56,907 bases of DNA from a virus. The notes under the pieces are model-generated. The model made no database searches. It was not told the origin of the DNA and was given only the letters and a program-made list of their open reading frames with translations. Position 1 is the first letter of the stretch, and each line of letters begins with the position of its first letter. A program made the position numbers and the translations under genes. Location of the stretch: the IMG/VR virus record IMGVR_UViG_3300021373_003004, positions 1 through 56,907 of that record; one strand, given 5' to 3'. Positions 18,135 to 26,994 of this stretch are shown here, piece after piece.

Positions 18135-18153
18135 TTTACAATCTTTTTCTTTT

Positions 18154-18161
18154 TATTTATA
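18154..18161 (-). promoter_or_regulatory. T4-type late promoter -10 box before gp25
   Basis: Exact TATAAATA on the minus strand at 18154-18161, between the stop of the spike/peptidase gene (18164) and the gp25 ATG (18134). Confidence 0.7.
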
Positions 18162-18163
18162 TG

Positions 18164-20743
18164 CTAAGTTTCGATATAATCATTCCAATAAGCATCAAAT
18201 GAAAGGCCTGCAAATTTAGCATTACTATAGTTCCAAGCATCTCTATCACCAGCTCTCCCTGTTCTTCTACTTGCTGGTCTTACATCAAGGTGAATGATAT
18301 TATTACCTAGACCAATTCCAGTAAATCCAACCTTCAATGCAGCGTCTACCAGCTTTCTCCTCTTTTCATTATTAAAAGATGTAATATCAATATCGATAGC
18401 TCTACCATAAAAATGTTGTGATGAAGGAGGATTAGTACTTCTCCCTGTTCCTACTTTTGCTAAACCATCATTAATTGTGAGAGCTGCACCAAACTCTTTT
18501 TGTAACGCAGCATACTCATTGCTCAATAACCTTTGCATATTTTCCAATGCACCTGGCTGTAAATATGGCGATCCGCCGTTTGTTGAGTAAAGTAATGGTT
18601 TAAGAACTTTATTTGTTGTTACACCATATTTTCCACCTTGATCAGGCAATGGATCTACAGAAGTTGTTTCGGGTAATGTAGGTGATGTAATACACTCAAC
18701 TAATTCACCGTCTGCCATTTTCTTACCATTAAATTGAGTTTCAACGTTTCTGTTAAATACTCCTACCCAATCTTCGTCAATCTCAGGCATAATTATAATA
18801 ATCTGTGCATCTAATTCTTTATCTGGATCGTAAGTATCATATGACAAAATAAGTTTGTCAAAGTATAATGTGTCTTTCCAGTATTCAGCTAGGTCAAATA
18901 TTACTGCAGGGTCTGAGCGGCCTGATAAGTCTACTAGATCATATACAACAGCCTGACCAGATAATTTAAGAGCGTTAAGACCCGATGGAGTTTCTGATGG
19001 TCCAGGCCTATAAACACCTTCTTGTACTAGTAATCTATAATCTGCAAAGGTGCTTTTATTAGTAGCTACCGATCTCATTACCTCTGCATGTAAATATAAT
19101 TGTCTTGCAAGATCTTTGCGTTGTTGTGGATCTTTTATAAACTCTAAATTTGTTGCATGACCAGTAGATCCCAAGAACTTTGCCATAGTTACACCAGGTG
19201 CCAGTTTAGTTCCCGATGTGATAGCTAATTGAAAGTCAGGATTATAAACAGGATCTGGTATTAGATTGGCTTTTAATCTTCTTGGAAGGAAAGGATCTGA
19301 AGAAGAAGTTACCTTAACATTACCAAATTTCATTTGTCCAAATTTTGGAGTACTATCTCCGCTTACTACACGACCTATACCAGTAGGTGCTACTTTTACA
19401 TAATTAGGAGATAAAACACCTTCAGCGATTGCTCTAGAAGTAAAGTCTTCTACATTTAAATTGCTTTGATCTCTTAGTCTCGATCTAACAAGACCAGTTG
19501 TTAGATCTAAATTAGATAGTCCGCCGTAAATATTTGTCTTGTCAATATTATTTTTAATAAAGTCACCATCATCAATTGCGACAATTCTTACACCATTCTG
19601 TGATTTTGTTAAATATGTTTCAAGTAATTGTGCTGATGGCATAGCTGTCACTTTAGCATCAATTGCTGCTGGATCTGCAGCCGTGTTTGTAATAGATCCA
19701 GCAGAACCTGTACCACCTCCACCTACAGGGTCAGCATATGCTTGTGATTGTGCAACAGTAGCAGTTACTGCAACTCCGTTTAGGTCTCCGTGGAAAGTAT
19801 CAGCGTACATAGCGGTAGCTGTAACATTTTCCTCTGCCCACAATGATGTAGTTTCAAGTGTAAGAGTTCTAATGTTTTTCTGTGTGTACATGTTATAATT
19901 GTACATAATAATATTTTCACCACCTATTGTACCAACATCTCCAAATATTGATAAATTTGTCGCAGCAGCATTAAGATCTGGTGTTGAAATATTAATTTTA
20001 TCTTCTGATGTCAGTGTAGTTAAACCACTAGCTACATAGTTTGCTTCACCATCAACGTTGTTACTATAAACACCCTTGACGTTATTAGAAAACCCACCAA
20101 GAGAAGTATTTGTAACTTGACCGACTGATGTACGTGACGATCCACCACCAACAGTTTCACCTAAGTTACCACCAACTTTAGTTCTATGTGAGCTAGCTAC
20201 ATCCATGTTATAGCCACCATGGGATTTTACATTAAAGTTAGCGCACTCAACATTAAAGTCACCAGTTACTTTGAGATTTAGATTACCTTTATAGACTAGG
20301 TTACCTTCACCTTCAACAACAACTGTATGATCATCTGCTGTCAATTCTACTTTATTCTTAGTAGATGCAACAAGAACTGTACCATCACTACGCAGTTCTA
20401 CACCCGATCCCGATCTATGCTTAATTAAGATTCTTTCATTACCAGGAGTATCATCAACCTCAATTACATGTCCTGATAATGTTTCAGATACCTGGTTATA
20501 TGGATATTCTGATGCACCTTGTTCATTTAATCCAAGTGATAAACCCAGATCCCCACCACCTGTATATAATTCATTGCGGGCAGCTCCTGTGGCAGCATAG
20601 TTTAAGTTTGAGCTAAAGAAATACTCAGACTTTGGATACTGTCCTGTAGGTTCTTCATTACTATTATTGTTTACACCCTGAGACACTGTTGTGCCTTCAG
20701 ATACTGATACACTCTCTTCTAAGTTTTGGCTATTAGTAGTCAT
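18164..20743 (-). CDS. Central spike: gp5-type beta-helix with C-terminal M15 peptidase
   Basis: An 859-residue protein. Residues ~90-260 resemble the gp5/VgrG spike: GHVIEVDDTPGNERILIKHR followed by SGSGVELRSDGTVLV, then short strands such as NLNLKVTGDFNVE and YSNNVDGEANYV that suggest a triple beta-helix. Residues ~736-859 look like a peptidase M15 (D-Ala-D-Ala carboxypeptidase or L-Ala-D-Glu endopeptidase type): SSQHFYGRAIDID gives His777 and Asp784, and IIHLDVR gives His818, the three expected zinc ligands. It lies next to the amidase and lysozyme genes of the hub. I infer that the spike tip carries a peptide-cutting enzyme for cell-wall entry. Confidence 0.82.
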   Translation of the reverse strand: MTTNSQNLEESVSVSEGTTVSQGVNNNSNEEPTGQYPKSEYFFSSNLNYAATGAARNELYTGGGDLGLSLGLNEQGASEYPYNQVSETLSGHVIEVDDTPGNERILIKHRSGSGVELRSDGTVLVASTKNKVELTADDHTVVVEGEGNLVYKGNLNLKVTGDFNVECANFNVKSHGGYNMDVASSHRTKVGGNLGETVGGGSSRTSVGQVTNTSLGGFSNNVKGVYSNNVDGEANYVASGLTTLTSEDKINISTPDLNAAATNLSIFGDVGTIGGENIIMYNYNMYTQKNIRTLTLETTSLWAEENVTATAMYADTFHGDLNGVAVTATVAQSQAYADPVGGGGTGSAGSITNTAADPAAIDAKVTAMPSAQLLETYLTKSQNGVRIVAIDDGDFIKNNIDKTNIYGGLSNLDLTTGLVRSRLRDQSNLNVEDFTSRAIAEGVLSPNYVKVAPTGIGRVVSGDSTPKFGQMKFGNVKVTSSSDPFLPRRLKANLIPDPVYNPDFQLAITSGTKLAPGVTMAKFLGSTGHATNLEFIKDPQQRKDLARQLYLHAEVMRSVATNKSTFADYRLLVQEGVYRPGPSETPSGLNALKLSGQAVVYDLVDLSGRSDPAVIFDLAEYWKDTLYFDKLILSYDTYDPDKELDAQIIIIMPEIDEDWVGVFNRNVETQFNGKKMADGELVECITSPTLPETTSVDPLPDQGGKYGVTTNKVLKPLLYSTNGGSPYLQPGALENMQRLLSNEYAALQKEFGAALTINDGLAKVGTGRSTNPPSSQHFYGRAIDIDITSFNNEKRRKLVDAALKVGFTGIGLGNNIIHLDVRPASRRTGRAGDRDAWNYSNAKFAGLSFDAYWNDYIET

Positions 20744-20744
20744 A

Positions 20745-22292
20745 TCAAATCTTCACTTTAATTAGTTGTTTACGTGTATATGGTTGTTGCTCAGATGGGT
20801 TTTCATAAACGTTTTTCTTACCAAACAAATGCTCCATTTCGTTTATCACATCAAATCCCGGATCAATTTGACTTCTATCGATATCATTATGGCCCATAAT
20901 TTGAGCACCTGGCCAAGCTGAATAAGCTATAGCACAGAACTGTTGAAATGATGTTACTTGTTTTGGTGTAAATGAGTTAGCTGATAAGAATCTTTTATAA
21001 TCAGAGGTTCCTGTAGGAGCATTAATTCCACCGACAAATGCAATTTGGATTGAATATCTTTCATGATTATTATTTAGAGCCCCACCTTGGTAACTAACTG
21101 GTCTTCCACGCTGTATTGAACCATCTCTACGAATCAGATAGTGATAAGGTATTGAACTACCATTTCTACTTAATAGCGTTTGTATTTCTTCAGAACCCAC
21201 ATCTTGGTTATTGAAGTGCTCTGTCCAGTGTACAATAATTTCCGTTACTTCACGATTTATACTTTTTAGATCTACTTCTAATTCTTCAATAGAAGACACA
21301 TATGAGAAATTATGGCTACTAGGTGTATTTTCATAATCCCAAGTTTTTTCGCCTGTATCAATTTGTGTCGATGTTAATAATTCACCGGATTCAGTTAATA
21401 CATTACTACTAATTCTATTATCAATTCCACTTAATCTCTCGCGTATAACTCCACGTGGCAAATCAGAATATTTTTCCAAAAACGCTACAGCTTGATTAAT
21501 TTGCGTTTGTGTTTTAGCTGATGTCAGATTTAATACAAAAGCCATATCAGATTCTGGTAACTCAATTCTTATTCCATCTTTGATAGTGAGAGATCCTACA
21601 ATAGATCTGCCATTACCCGTTAACTGCTCAGATATATTTTCAACAATTGAACCAAATCCTTTGTTTATAGCATCATTAATTCCAATTACAGTTTTAGATA
21701 GTTGTCCTAACATATTAGCTCTAAAGTTATTAAAGCTAGCTAATACATTTGTGACTGCACCGACAATAGGATTGATCAATTCATTAAATGATGTTTCAAA
21801 TAGCTCGAAGGTTTTATCCTCTAGATTTTGCATTTCACCCAATACATTTCTAATCTGACCACTACTAGCACCTGTAGCCCTTTTAGTTTGATATGCTATG
21901 GCCTCTGGATCTGAAGATGTAATTCGTGTTTGTAAGAATCCATCTTGTACACTAGTTCCGGTCAAAGCCTCTAGATCTGTTCTATTATTACCAACCTCTA
22001 AAACTAATTTATTTTTTAGGCCTGGTACATTTTTTGTAAGTTGAGTAATTGCTAATGCAGCAATAAGTTGTTCGGGTCGCGAGCCTTGTACAGCCTCTAC
22101 TACATCGTCTGCTTGTTGAGTCAGGGCTTGAAATCCAGCTACAACACCTAAAAGTCGTGTGCCTAACTTACTAGTCTTAGAAACAACATTTTGTTCAAAT
22201 GAGCGGACAGCATTACTTACGGCGTTTTCTACACCAGCATTTCTTTCAATACGCTGTAATCTCTTTTCAACTTCAATAGGTTCAAATGGCAT
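20745..22292 (-). CDS. Tail-hub protein with C-terminal N-acetylmuramoyl-L-alanine amidase domain
   Basis: A 515-residue protein. The first ~330 residues are helical with a coiled-coil start (EPIEVEKRLQRIERNAGVEN) and no family I recognise. Residues ~350-490 look like an amidase_2/PGRP domain: TEIIVHWTEHF (His355), PYHYLIRRDGSIQRGRP, GGALNNNHERYSIQIAFVGG and MGHNDID...DPGFD (His468, Asp477). These are the expected zinc ligands, with Asp where T7 lysozyme has Cys. The family cuts the bond between MurNAc and L-Ala. It lies between the gp5-OB/lysozyme gene and the spike gene, so it is probably part of the hub rather than a free endolysin. Confidence 0.82.
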   Translation of the reverse strand: MPFEPIEVEKRLQRIERNAGVENAVSNAVRSFEQNVVSKTSKLGTRLLGVVAGFQALTQQADDVVEAVQGSRPEQLIAALAITQLTKNVPGLKNKLVLEVGNNRTDLEALTGTSVQDGFLQTRITSSDPEAIAYQTKRATGASSGQIRNVLGEMQNLEDKTFELFETSFNELINPIVGAVTNVLASFNNFRANMLGQLSKTVIGINDAINKGFGSIVENISEQLTGNGRSIVGSLTIKDGIRIELPESDMAFVLNLTSAKTQTQINQAVAFLEKYSDLPRGVIRERLSGIDNRISSNVLTESGELLTSTQIDTGEKTWDYENTPSSHNFSYVSSIEELEVDLKSINREVTEIIVHWTEHFNNQDVGSEEIQTLLSRNGSSIPYHYLIRRDGSIQRGRPVSYQGGALNNNHERYSIQIAFVGGINAPTGTSDYKRFLSANSFTPKQVTSFQQFCAIAYSAWPGAQIMGHNDIDRSQIDPGFDVINEMEHLFGKKNVYENPSEQQPYTRKQLIKVKI

Positions 22293-23254
22293 TACCCGGC
22301 CCCCGCACTAATGTTATTATTATATTGGTCATACGCAGTTTTAGCGAAGCCTTCTCTTTTTGTTATTTCTTTCGCAGTAATTTGAGGTCTTTCATAATAT
22401 TTCATAAAGATCCAGGTTGAGTTTTTATCATCCTTACCACCAGTAAACTTTGTACACTTTACTAACCGAGACTTACCAAAATAAGCATAGTTATTCAATT
22501 CATAGATTATGTATTGTAGCTGAACACTGAAGTTTCTCCAATCATAATTATTTCTACTAGCGAATAATTTTAACTCCTGAAGTCTTCCACCTGCTGGATT
22601 CCACTGCGCAAGTCCCTGTGATGACTCACCACTTACTGATGAAACAATAGTAGTATTAAATCCAGACTCAGCCTCTAAATTGCCAACTATTCCTGCTGCT
22701 TGAGCAGGCGTATAACCATTATCTACGAAGAAAATCATGCTAGCTAGTCTCTTTTGACCTGTAGTAGCTTCTGTTTGATTGCGTGGATCAAATACGTCAG
22801 AATAACTTGTTGGGTTATTAACATCTAAATTCTTAACAGAGTTACGTACAACTGAGCCATCAACCCCGCTATTTGCACCTTGATTTATATTCGGTGCTGT
22901 TTGATTTAAAGCTGCTCTTCTCTTTTGCTGTAATGTTGGATTCTCTATTTGATTTAAATGGCCTATAACAAGCGGTAATTGAGAAGTCCTACCATCTAAA
23001 AAAATACCGAATACAAGAGCACCAGGTAGAAGCTGAGGTATTTTACCAATTCCGGAAGTGCCACCTTCAGTGGTTGGTAAAACAGTGGAAGCCCAGGGTA
23101 ATGATGACTGTGGCACCTCCTCTTGTTTTGACGAATGAATACCACGAATATGAACTTGTACTCTACCTAATTTATCGGGATCTTTATTGTCAATAACTCT
23201 AGCAATGAACCATCTGATGTTATCACCATAAAAACTACTTTCTAATAGATTCAT
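22292..23254 (-). CDS. 5: gp5-type hub protein: OB fold plus tail lysozyme
   Basis: A 320-residue protein. Residues ~10-105 match the gp5 N-terminal OB fold (IRWFIARVIDNKDPDKLGRV then QVHIRGIH, and LPGALVFGIFLDGRTSQLPL then VIGHLNQIENP). Residues ~170-310 match the phage tail lysozyme family: YTPAQAAGIVGNLEAESGFN with candidate catalytic Glu194/Glu196, then SSQGLAQWNPAGGR and LQYIIYELN. T4 gp5 also has OB then lysozyme, but of another lysozyme family and followed by the beta-helix. Here the helix is in a separate gene (18164-20743). It overlaps the amidase gene and the gp27-like gene by one base each. Confidence 0.85.
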   Translation of the reverse strand: MNLLESSFYGDNIRWFIARVIDNKDPDKLGRVQVHIRGIHSSKQEEVPQSSLPWASTVLPTTEGGTSGIGKIPQLLPGALVFGIFLDGRTSQLPLVIGHLNQIENPTLQQKRRAALNQTAPNINQGANSGVDGSVVRNSVKNLDVNNPTSYSDVFDPRNQTEATTGQKRLASMIFFVDNGYTPAQAAGIVGNLEAESGFNTTIVSSVSGESSQGLAQWNPAGGRLQELKLFASRNNYDWRNFSVQLQYIIYELNNYAYFGKSRLVKCTKFTGGKDDKNSTWIFMKYYERPQITAKEITKREGFAKTAYDQYNNNISAGAG

Positions 23255-24642
23255 TATGTAATCCTTCTATTAGATATTCTAGAACACGATAAAGAAACAG
23301 TGTGTTTCTGGTCTGTTATATTAAATATATGACGTTTAGTATTAATTATAAATGAACCTGATCTCTTATAATCAGACCGGTCTACTTGGGTATCAACCAT
23401 CTCATTTTTAAATATTACTATTTCTATTTGGTTACCGACAGATGTTGTTATATCACCTGTTAAGAACTTTAAACCTGGTACATGAATTTCCATATTATTC
23501 TTTAATAATAACTGTTGTATCGCAAACTTGAACATTTTTAATTTATATGCCGATGGGTCATTTTCATAAGTCCAATTTGATACATTCTCATTATAAGGAA
23601 ATGTTCTTCCACCCCCAACTTGATTAAAATTAACTGTATCAAAATCGCCAAGTCTAGAAGTATTAACGCCGTTTGGATCAGCTACAAATGAATTATCTAA
23701 TAACACATTATCTTGGCTTGTCCTTATAACAGACGCACCTAATAATTGCTGATATACAGAATTTACGTTATGGTTATAACTAATCTCTTCCCCTGTTGTC
23801 ATATCAGTTGTTGTAAAATTAGAACCTAAAGCACCAAGCTCTGATAACATCAATGTGTCTTCTTGATTATTTGTTTCTACATTGTATATAGATCTTGCTT
23901 GTAAAAGAACAGATCCTGATTTTAAAGGAGAATTATCCACATCCCCCATACCATTCGCCATTCCTTGATCATACTGAAATGGCTCACTGGCGTTAAAAGA
24001 GTTTCTTGTCATTATAGTGTCTAAATCGGCAAGAACTAAATTATCAGAGTTTATGGTAGAATATAAAAAATATGGACTGCCATTTTCGGTTGTCATCTTA
24101 TCTAAAACCATACCAATAGCCTGAAATGGATTGAGGTAAGGTACTAATAGTCTAAAGCTACTTTGGTATGAAGCTTTATATGTTTTAAACTTGTTAAATA
24201 AGGATTTACCTAGTTTATCATTCAATATTTTAGCAATAATTTCTTCACCCTTACCATCATATGATTTGCTAAAATTTTGTACATTATTATAGAATCCAAT
24301 ATCCTCTATTAGATTAAACAATAACATAGAAGTATTATCATTAGACTTATTAATTTTTTCAAGTCTGTTCATTATAAATGTTTTAGATATAGTTTGAGCA
24401 CCATTGACAGGAAGTGATAGATCTATTTCTAATCTTTCGGTACCTTGAAAATCAGCAGCTGTAAATAAGCCATTATCATCGAGAATCAATATAGATCCCG
24501 TAAGATAAGGCATATTAATATTTTCGAATATATTGACTTCAATTGTGACTTGTTTTATATCAATAAATTCTCTGAATCTTTCAGAGGTGATACGTATCCG
24601 GTCTATAGAAAAGTCTTCTGCTGACTGTACTTCTTTAACCAT
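23254..24642 (-). CDS. 27: Baseplate hub protein, gp27-like
   Basis: A 462-residue protein starting MVKEVQSAEDFSIDRIRITS. The N-terminus has VTIEVNIFENINMPYLTGSI then LILDDNGLF, a pattern seen in the hub protein of cyanophage-like T4 relatives. The middle (SFRLLVPYLNPFQAIGMVLD then KMTTENGSPYFLYSTI) is consistent with the gp27/VgrG hub fold. It is directly upstream of the gp5-OB gene, the partner to which gp27 binds as a trimer in T4. Alignment with T4 gp27 by eye is weak, so the assignment rests on position and fold-like pattern. Confidence 0.7.
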   Translation of the reverse strand: MVKEVQSAEDFSIDRIRITSERFREFIDIKQVTIEVNIFENINMPYLTGSILILDDNGLFTAADFQGTERLEIDLSLPVNGAQTISKTFIMNRLEKINKSNDNTSMLLFNLIEDIGFYNNVQNFSKSYDGKGEEIIAKILNDKLGKSLFNKFKTYKASYQSSFRLLVPYLNPFQAIGMVLDKMTTENGSPYFLYSTINSDNLVLADLDTIMTRNSFNASEPFQYDQGMANGMGDVDNSPLKSGSVLLQARSIYNVETNNQEDTLMLSELGALGSNFTTTDMTTGEEISYNHNVNSVYQQLLGASVIRTSQDNVLLDNSFVADPNGVNTSRLGDFDTVNFNQVGGGRTFPYNENVSNWTYENDPSAYKLKMFKFAIQQLLLKNNMEIHVPGLKFLTGDITTSVGNQIEIVIFKNEMVDTQVDRSDYKRSGSFIINTKRHIFNITDQKHTVSLSCSRISNRRIT

Positions 24643-25942
24643 TCTGTTCTCTTAATAATTTTTGGAACTCATTAAATACTTGAGCTGCAACTCCTGGTTT
24701 TAAAACATTTATGCTTTTTAATTCGTCATTTTGTCTTTCTAATCTATCGTAGTAACTAACAGCGCTTAAAGCTCCAACTGACCTATCAAAGGGATCAATA
24801 TCTACCCATTCACCATCAGAGTTTTCATAATGATGCACAGCATCGTATTGATTAGCTACTCCATCTACAGTTAAATATTTTAAATCACCTGCATCAAAAT
24901 CGCGCCAGTTAGCAATGTTAGGAACAGAAATTAATTGACTTGTGGAAAATGTTGAGCTAGATAAAACAGCAGTAGCTGTAGCTGTAGTACCTGTATTACC
25001 GTATGGCACCCAGTCAGGATAAGTAGTGTAGTTTTCTAAAATATTTTGTCTTAGTGCAGTTCTAATTCTAGCTCTTGTATCAACATCAACGCTATTAACA
25101 TTATTATTAAAATCTCTGATTAGTTGTGAATCAGCTATTGTTAAAGATCCATTTCTATTAACATCGCCTCTTTTATATCCATTAAATGTTTCATTTAAAA
25201 AGTCATAATATACTCCAGTAGTCAGCGTGCCGGCAATTATTGCATCAAGCTTAGTTGCCACGTCTTCATAATCTACTATACTTGGTTCTGTAATGGAAAC
25301 AGTTGGGGCGTGTTCATAACCAGAACCACCACTAATGATTGTGAAGCCATTAACCTCACCACCTGATATTTGTGCCGAAGCAAGAGCCTGAACTATAGCT
25401 TCTTCATGCCTTTCCCCATGTTCATCTGTAATTGTTACAGTGGGTATTTGCGTATAACCTGCACCGCCATCTGTTACAGTTATACTTCTAACTTCGACTA
25501 TTGGTTTAACTATCAAATGTCCTAAGTCTAAATTTTTTTCTAAAATAACACCTATAGAAGAAGGATTAGAGATAGAACCTTGAATAACAATATCACCCCT
25601 GTACATTCTGTCATGCATAGCATCAGATGTGGTAATCACTTTATTAGGATAATATTCTTTAGATTTTGTTTGTAACTCTTGAAATGTTAGTGGCCAACCT
25701 TGTCTACGAATTTTTTCATTTAAAAGGTAAAACATCCAATAATAATCAGTCGTACCATACAGTCTAAATGAAAGAGCATCAGGTCTCTCGCCATCTTTAA
25801 TCTCATATTTTTCATAAAAACTTGCATCATCAGCAATCTGATCTATCAGATCAATATATGCTGTTAAATTTTGAAATTGAGCTGGATCAATCTCATTACC
25901 GAAATAATATGGAATAATGGGGAAGTTTCTAAAATAAGCCAT
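24635..25942 (-). CDS. 53: Baseplate wedge protein gp53 with dockerin-like insert
   Basis: A 435-residue protein, more than twice T4 gp53 (196 aa). Both ends match T4: residues ~43-75 (YEIKDGERPDALSFRLYGTT then DYYWMFYLLNE) parallel 'YYIKGSPRPEELANAIYGNPQLYWVLLMCN', and the C-terminus (ERQNDELKSINVLKPGVAAQ then VFNEFQKLLRE) parallels the T4 end. Between them is a large insert. It holds a GGAGYTQIPTVTI / GGSGYEHAPTVSI beta repeat pair (~158-220) and a dockerin-like calcium loop GDVNRNGSLTIADSQLI (~259-275). It overlaps the hub gene by 8 bases. Confidence 0.85.
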   Translation of the reverse strand: MAYFRNFPIIPYYFGNEIDPAQFQNLTAYIDLIDQIADDASFYEKYEIKDGERPDALSFRLYGTTDYYWMFYLLNEKIRRQGWPLTFQELQTKSKEYYPNKVITTSDAMHDRMYRGDIVIQGSISNPSSIGVILEKNLDLGHLIVKPIVEVRSITVTDGGAGYTQIPTVTITDEHGERHEEAIVQALASAQISGGEVNGFTIISGGSGYEHAPTVSITEPSIVDYEDVATKLDAIIAGTLTTGVYYDFLNETFNGYKRGDVNRNGSLTIADSQLIRDFNNNVNSVDVDTRARIRTALRQNILENYTTYPDWVPYGNTGTTATATAVLSSSTFSTSQLISVPNIANWRDFDAGDLKYLTVDGVANQYDAVHHYENSDGEWVDIDPFDRSVGALSAVSYYDRLERQNDELKSINVLKPGVAAQVFNEFQKLLREQNG

Positions 25943-26943
25943 TAGTAACCTTTCACAATGTCTTGTCTTCTGAGTGCTCTTTCTTCAGTAAATGTTAGTG
26001 TAATATCAATTTCTGGAAACTCACCATCTTTATGGAAAGACATACTATTTGGGTTATAGTTTGTATCAAAACCTTGTAAGAAACATGGAAGAATTTTAGA
26101 TGCTACAGGTTCGCCGTCATATGCCATTTCAATTAAGAACTTGTTTGGATATCTGTAGCCAATAGAGAAACCTGTATTATTTTCTAGTAGATCTTCGGGG
26201 TACATGTTTTTTCTAAAGAATCTGATAATATTCTTAATCTCTTCAGCTTCTTTTTGATCATTTGGAATTAGTTTAAATGTAAAACCAAATGTTCGTTGAA
26301 CTACACCGCGTAGTAATGATCTACGATTAGGGTTTAATGTTATACCTTGTGTTACTTCTAAAGCACCAGCAATAGGTTCAGAAAATTTTCCAATTGCTCT
26401 TTGAGCATATAGAGCGGTTGTTTCGTCTGTAATTGTACCTTTAAATGCATCAACAACTGATTCAATACTTTCAAACACTTGTTTCCCTGCCGCGGCAGCA
26501 GCGCCTGCTATGTCTTGAGGATTTTTTCTTAATATTTGTTCAGCTGCTGTACCCACCGCACCAAATGCAACGTTTTGATAATCAATACCATCTCTGAATG
26601 ATAGAGATGTAGGTAGATGCATAGTGACTGATCCGACAGGATCATGGTCAACACCGTTATATTCTAAAGTTCTAAAGTTACCACCAAGTAAAGCCTCTAG
26701 ATCATTAAAAAAGTCCAAAAATTCATCAAGTTCATTTAATAGATTACCCAAGGGATTTGTTGATCCTGACACATTAGCATTGCCAATGATACTTGAACCA
26801 ATAGTTTGATAATCAGCTTTAAGGGCTGTAAACTTCACTGTTCCCTTATATTCTGATTGATGGCTTAGTGGATATCTAAACTTTGGATTACCTACGTCTT
26901 CTAACTCATCCAGAAAATCAGATATTGTATCTATTACATCCAT
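25942..26943 (-). CDS. Baseplate tail-tube cap/initiator, gp48/gp54-like
   Basis: A 333-residue protein from ATG 26941-26943 (MDVIDTISDFLDELEDVGNP), preceded by TTAGGA at a good distance; an upstream in-frame ATG at 27027 lacks a ribosome site and would lie inside gp4. The C-terminal third (FTFKLIPNDQKEAEEIKNII, RYPNKFLIEMAYDG, FHKDGEFPEIDITLTFTEER) is typical of the tail-tube-fold proteins that sit on the hub and start the tube. T4 has two, gp48 and gp54; I cannot separate them here. It heads the long minus-strand late operon, with TATAAATA at 26979-26986. Confidence 0.75.
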   Translation of the reverse strand: MDVIDTISDFLDELEDVGNPKFRYPLSHQSEYKGTVKFTALKADYQTIGSSIIGNANVSGSTNPLGNLLNELDEFLDFFNDLEALLGGNFRTLEYNGVDHDPVGSVTMHLPTSLSFRDGIDYQNVAFGAVGTAAEQILRKNPQDIAGAAAAAGKQVFESIESVVDAFKGTITDETTALYAQRAIGKFSEPIAGALEVTQGITLNPNRRSLLRGVVQRTFGFTFKLIPNDQKEAEEIKNIIRFFRKNMYPEDLLENNTGFSIGYRYPNKFLIEMAYDGEPVASKILPCFLQGFDTNYNPNSMSFHKDGEFPEIDITLTFTEERALRRQDIVKGY

Positions 26944-26953
26944 TTTTTGTCCT

Positions 26954-26961
26954 AATAAATA
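26954..26961 (+). promoter_or_regulatory. Probable late promoter box (AATAAATA variant) before gp4
   Basis: AATAAATA on the plus strand, 33 bases before the gp4 ATG at 26995. The same variant precedes the other plus-strand unit at 36826. It is one base off the T4 late consensus. Confidence 0.45.
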
Positions 26962-26978
26962 TAGAAAAATCTTAAGAT

Positions 26979-26986
26979 TATTTATA
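26979..26986 (-). promoter_or_regulatory. T4-type late promoter box for the hub/baseplate operon
   Basis: Exact TATAAATA on the minus strand, 35 bases before the ATG at 26943, in the short divergent gap between the tube-cap gene and gp4. Confidence 0.72.
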
Positions 26987-26994
26987 AGGTATTT

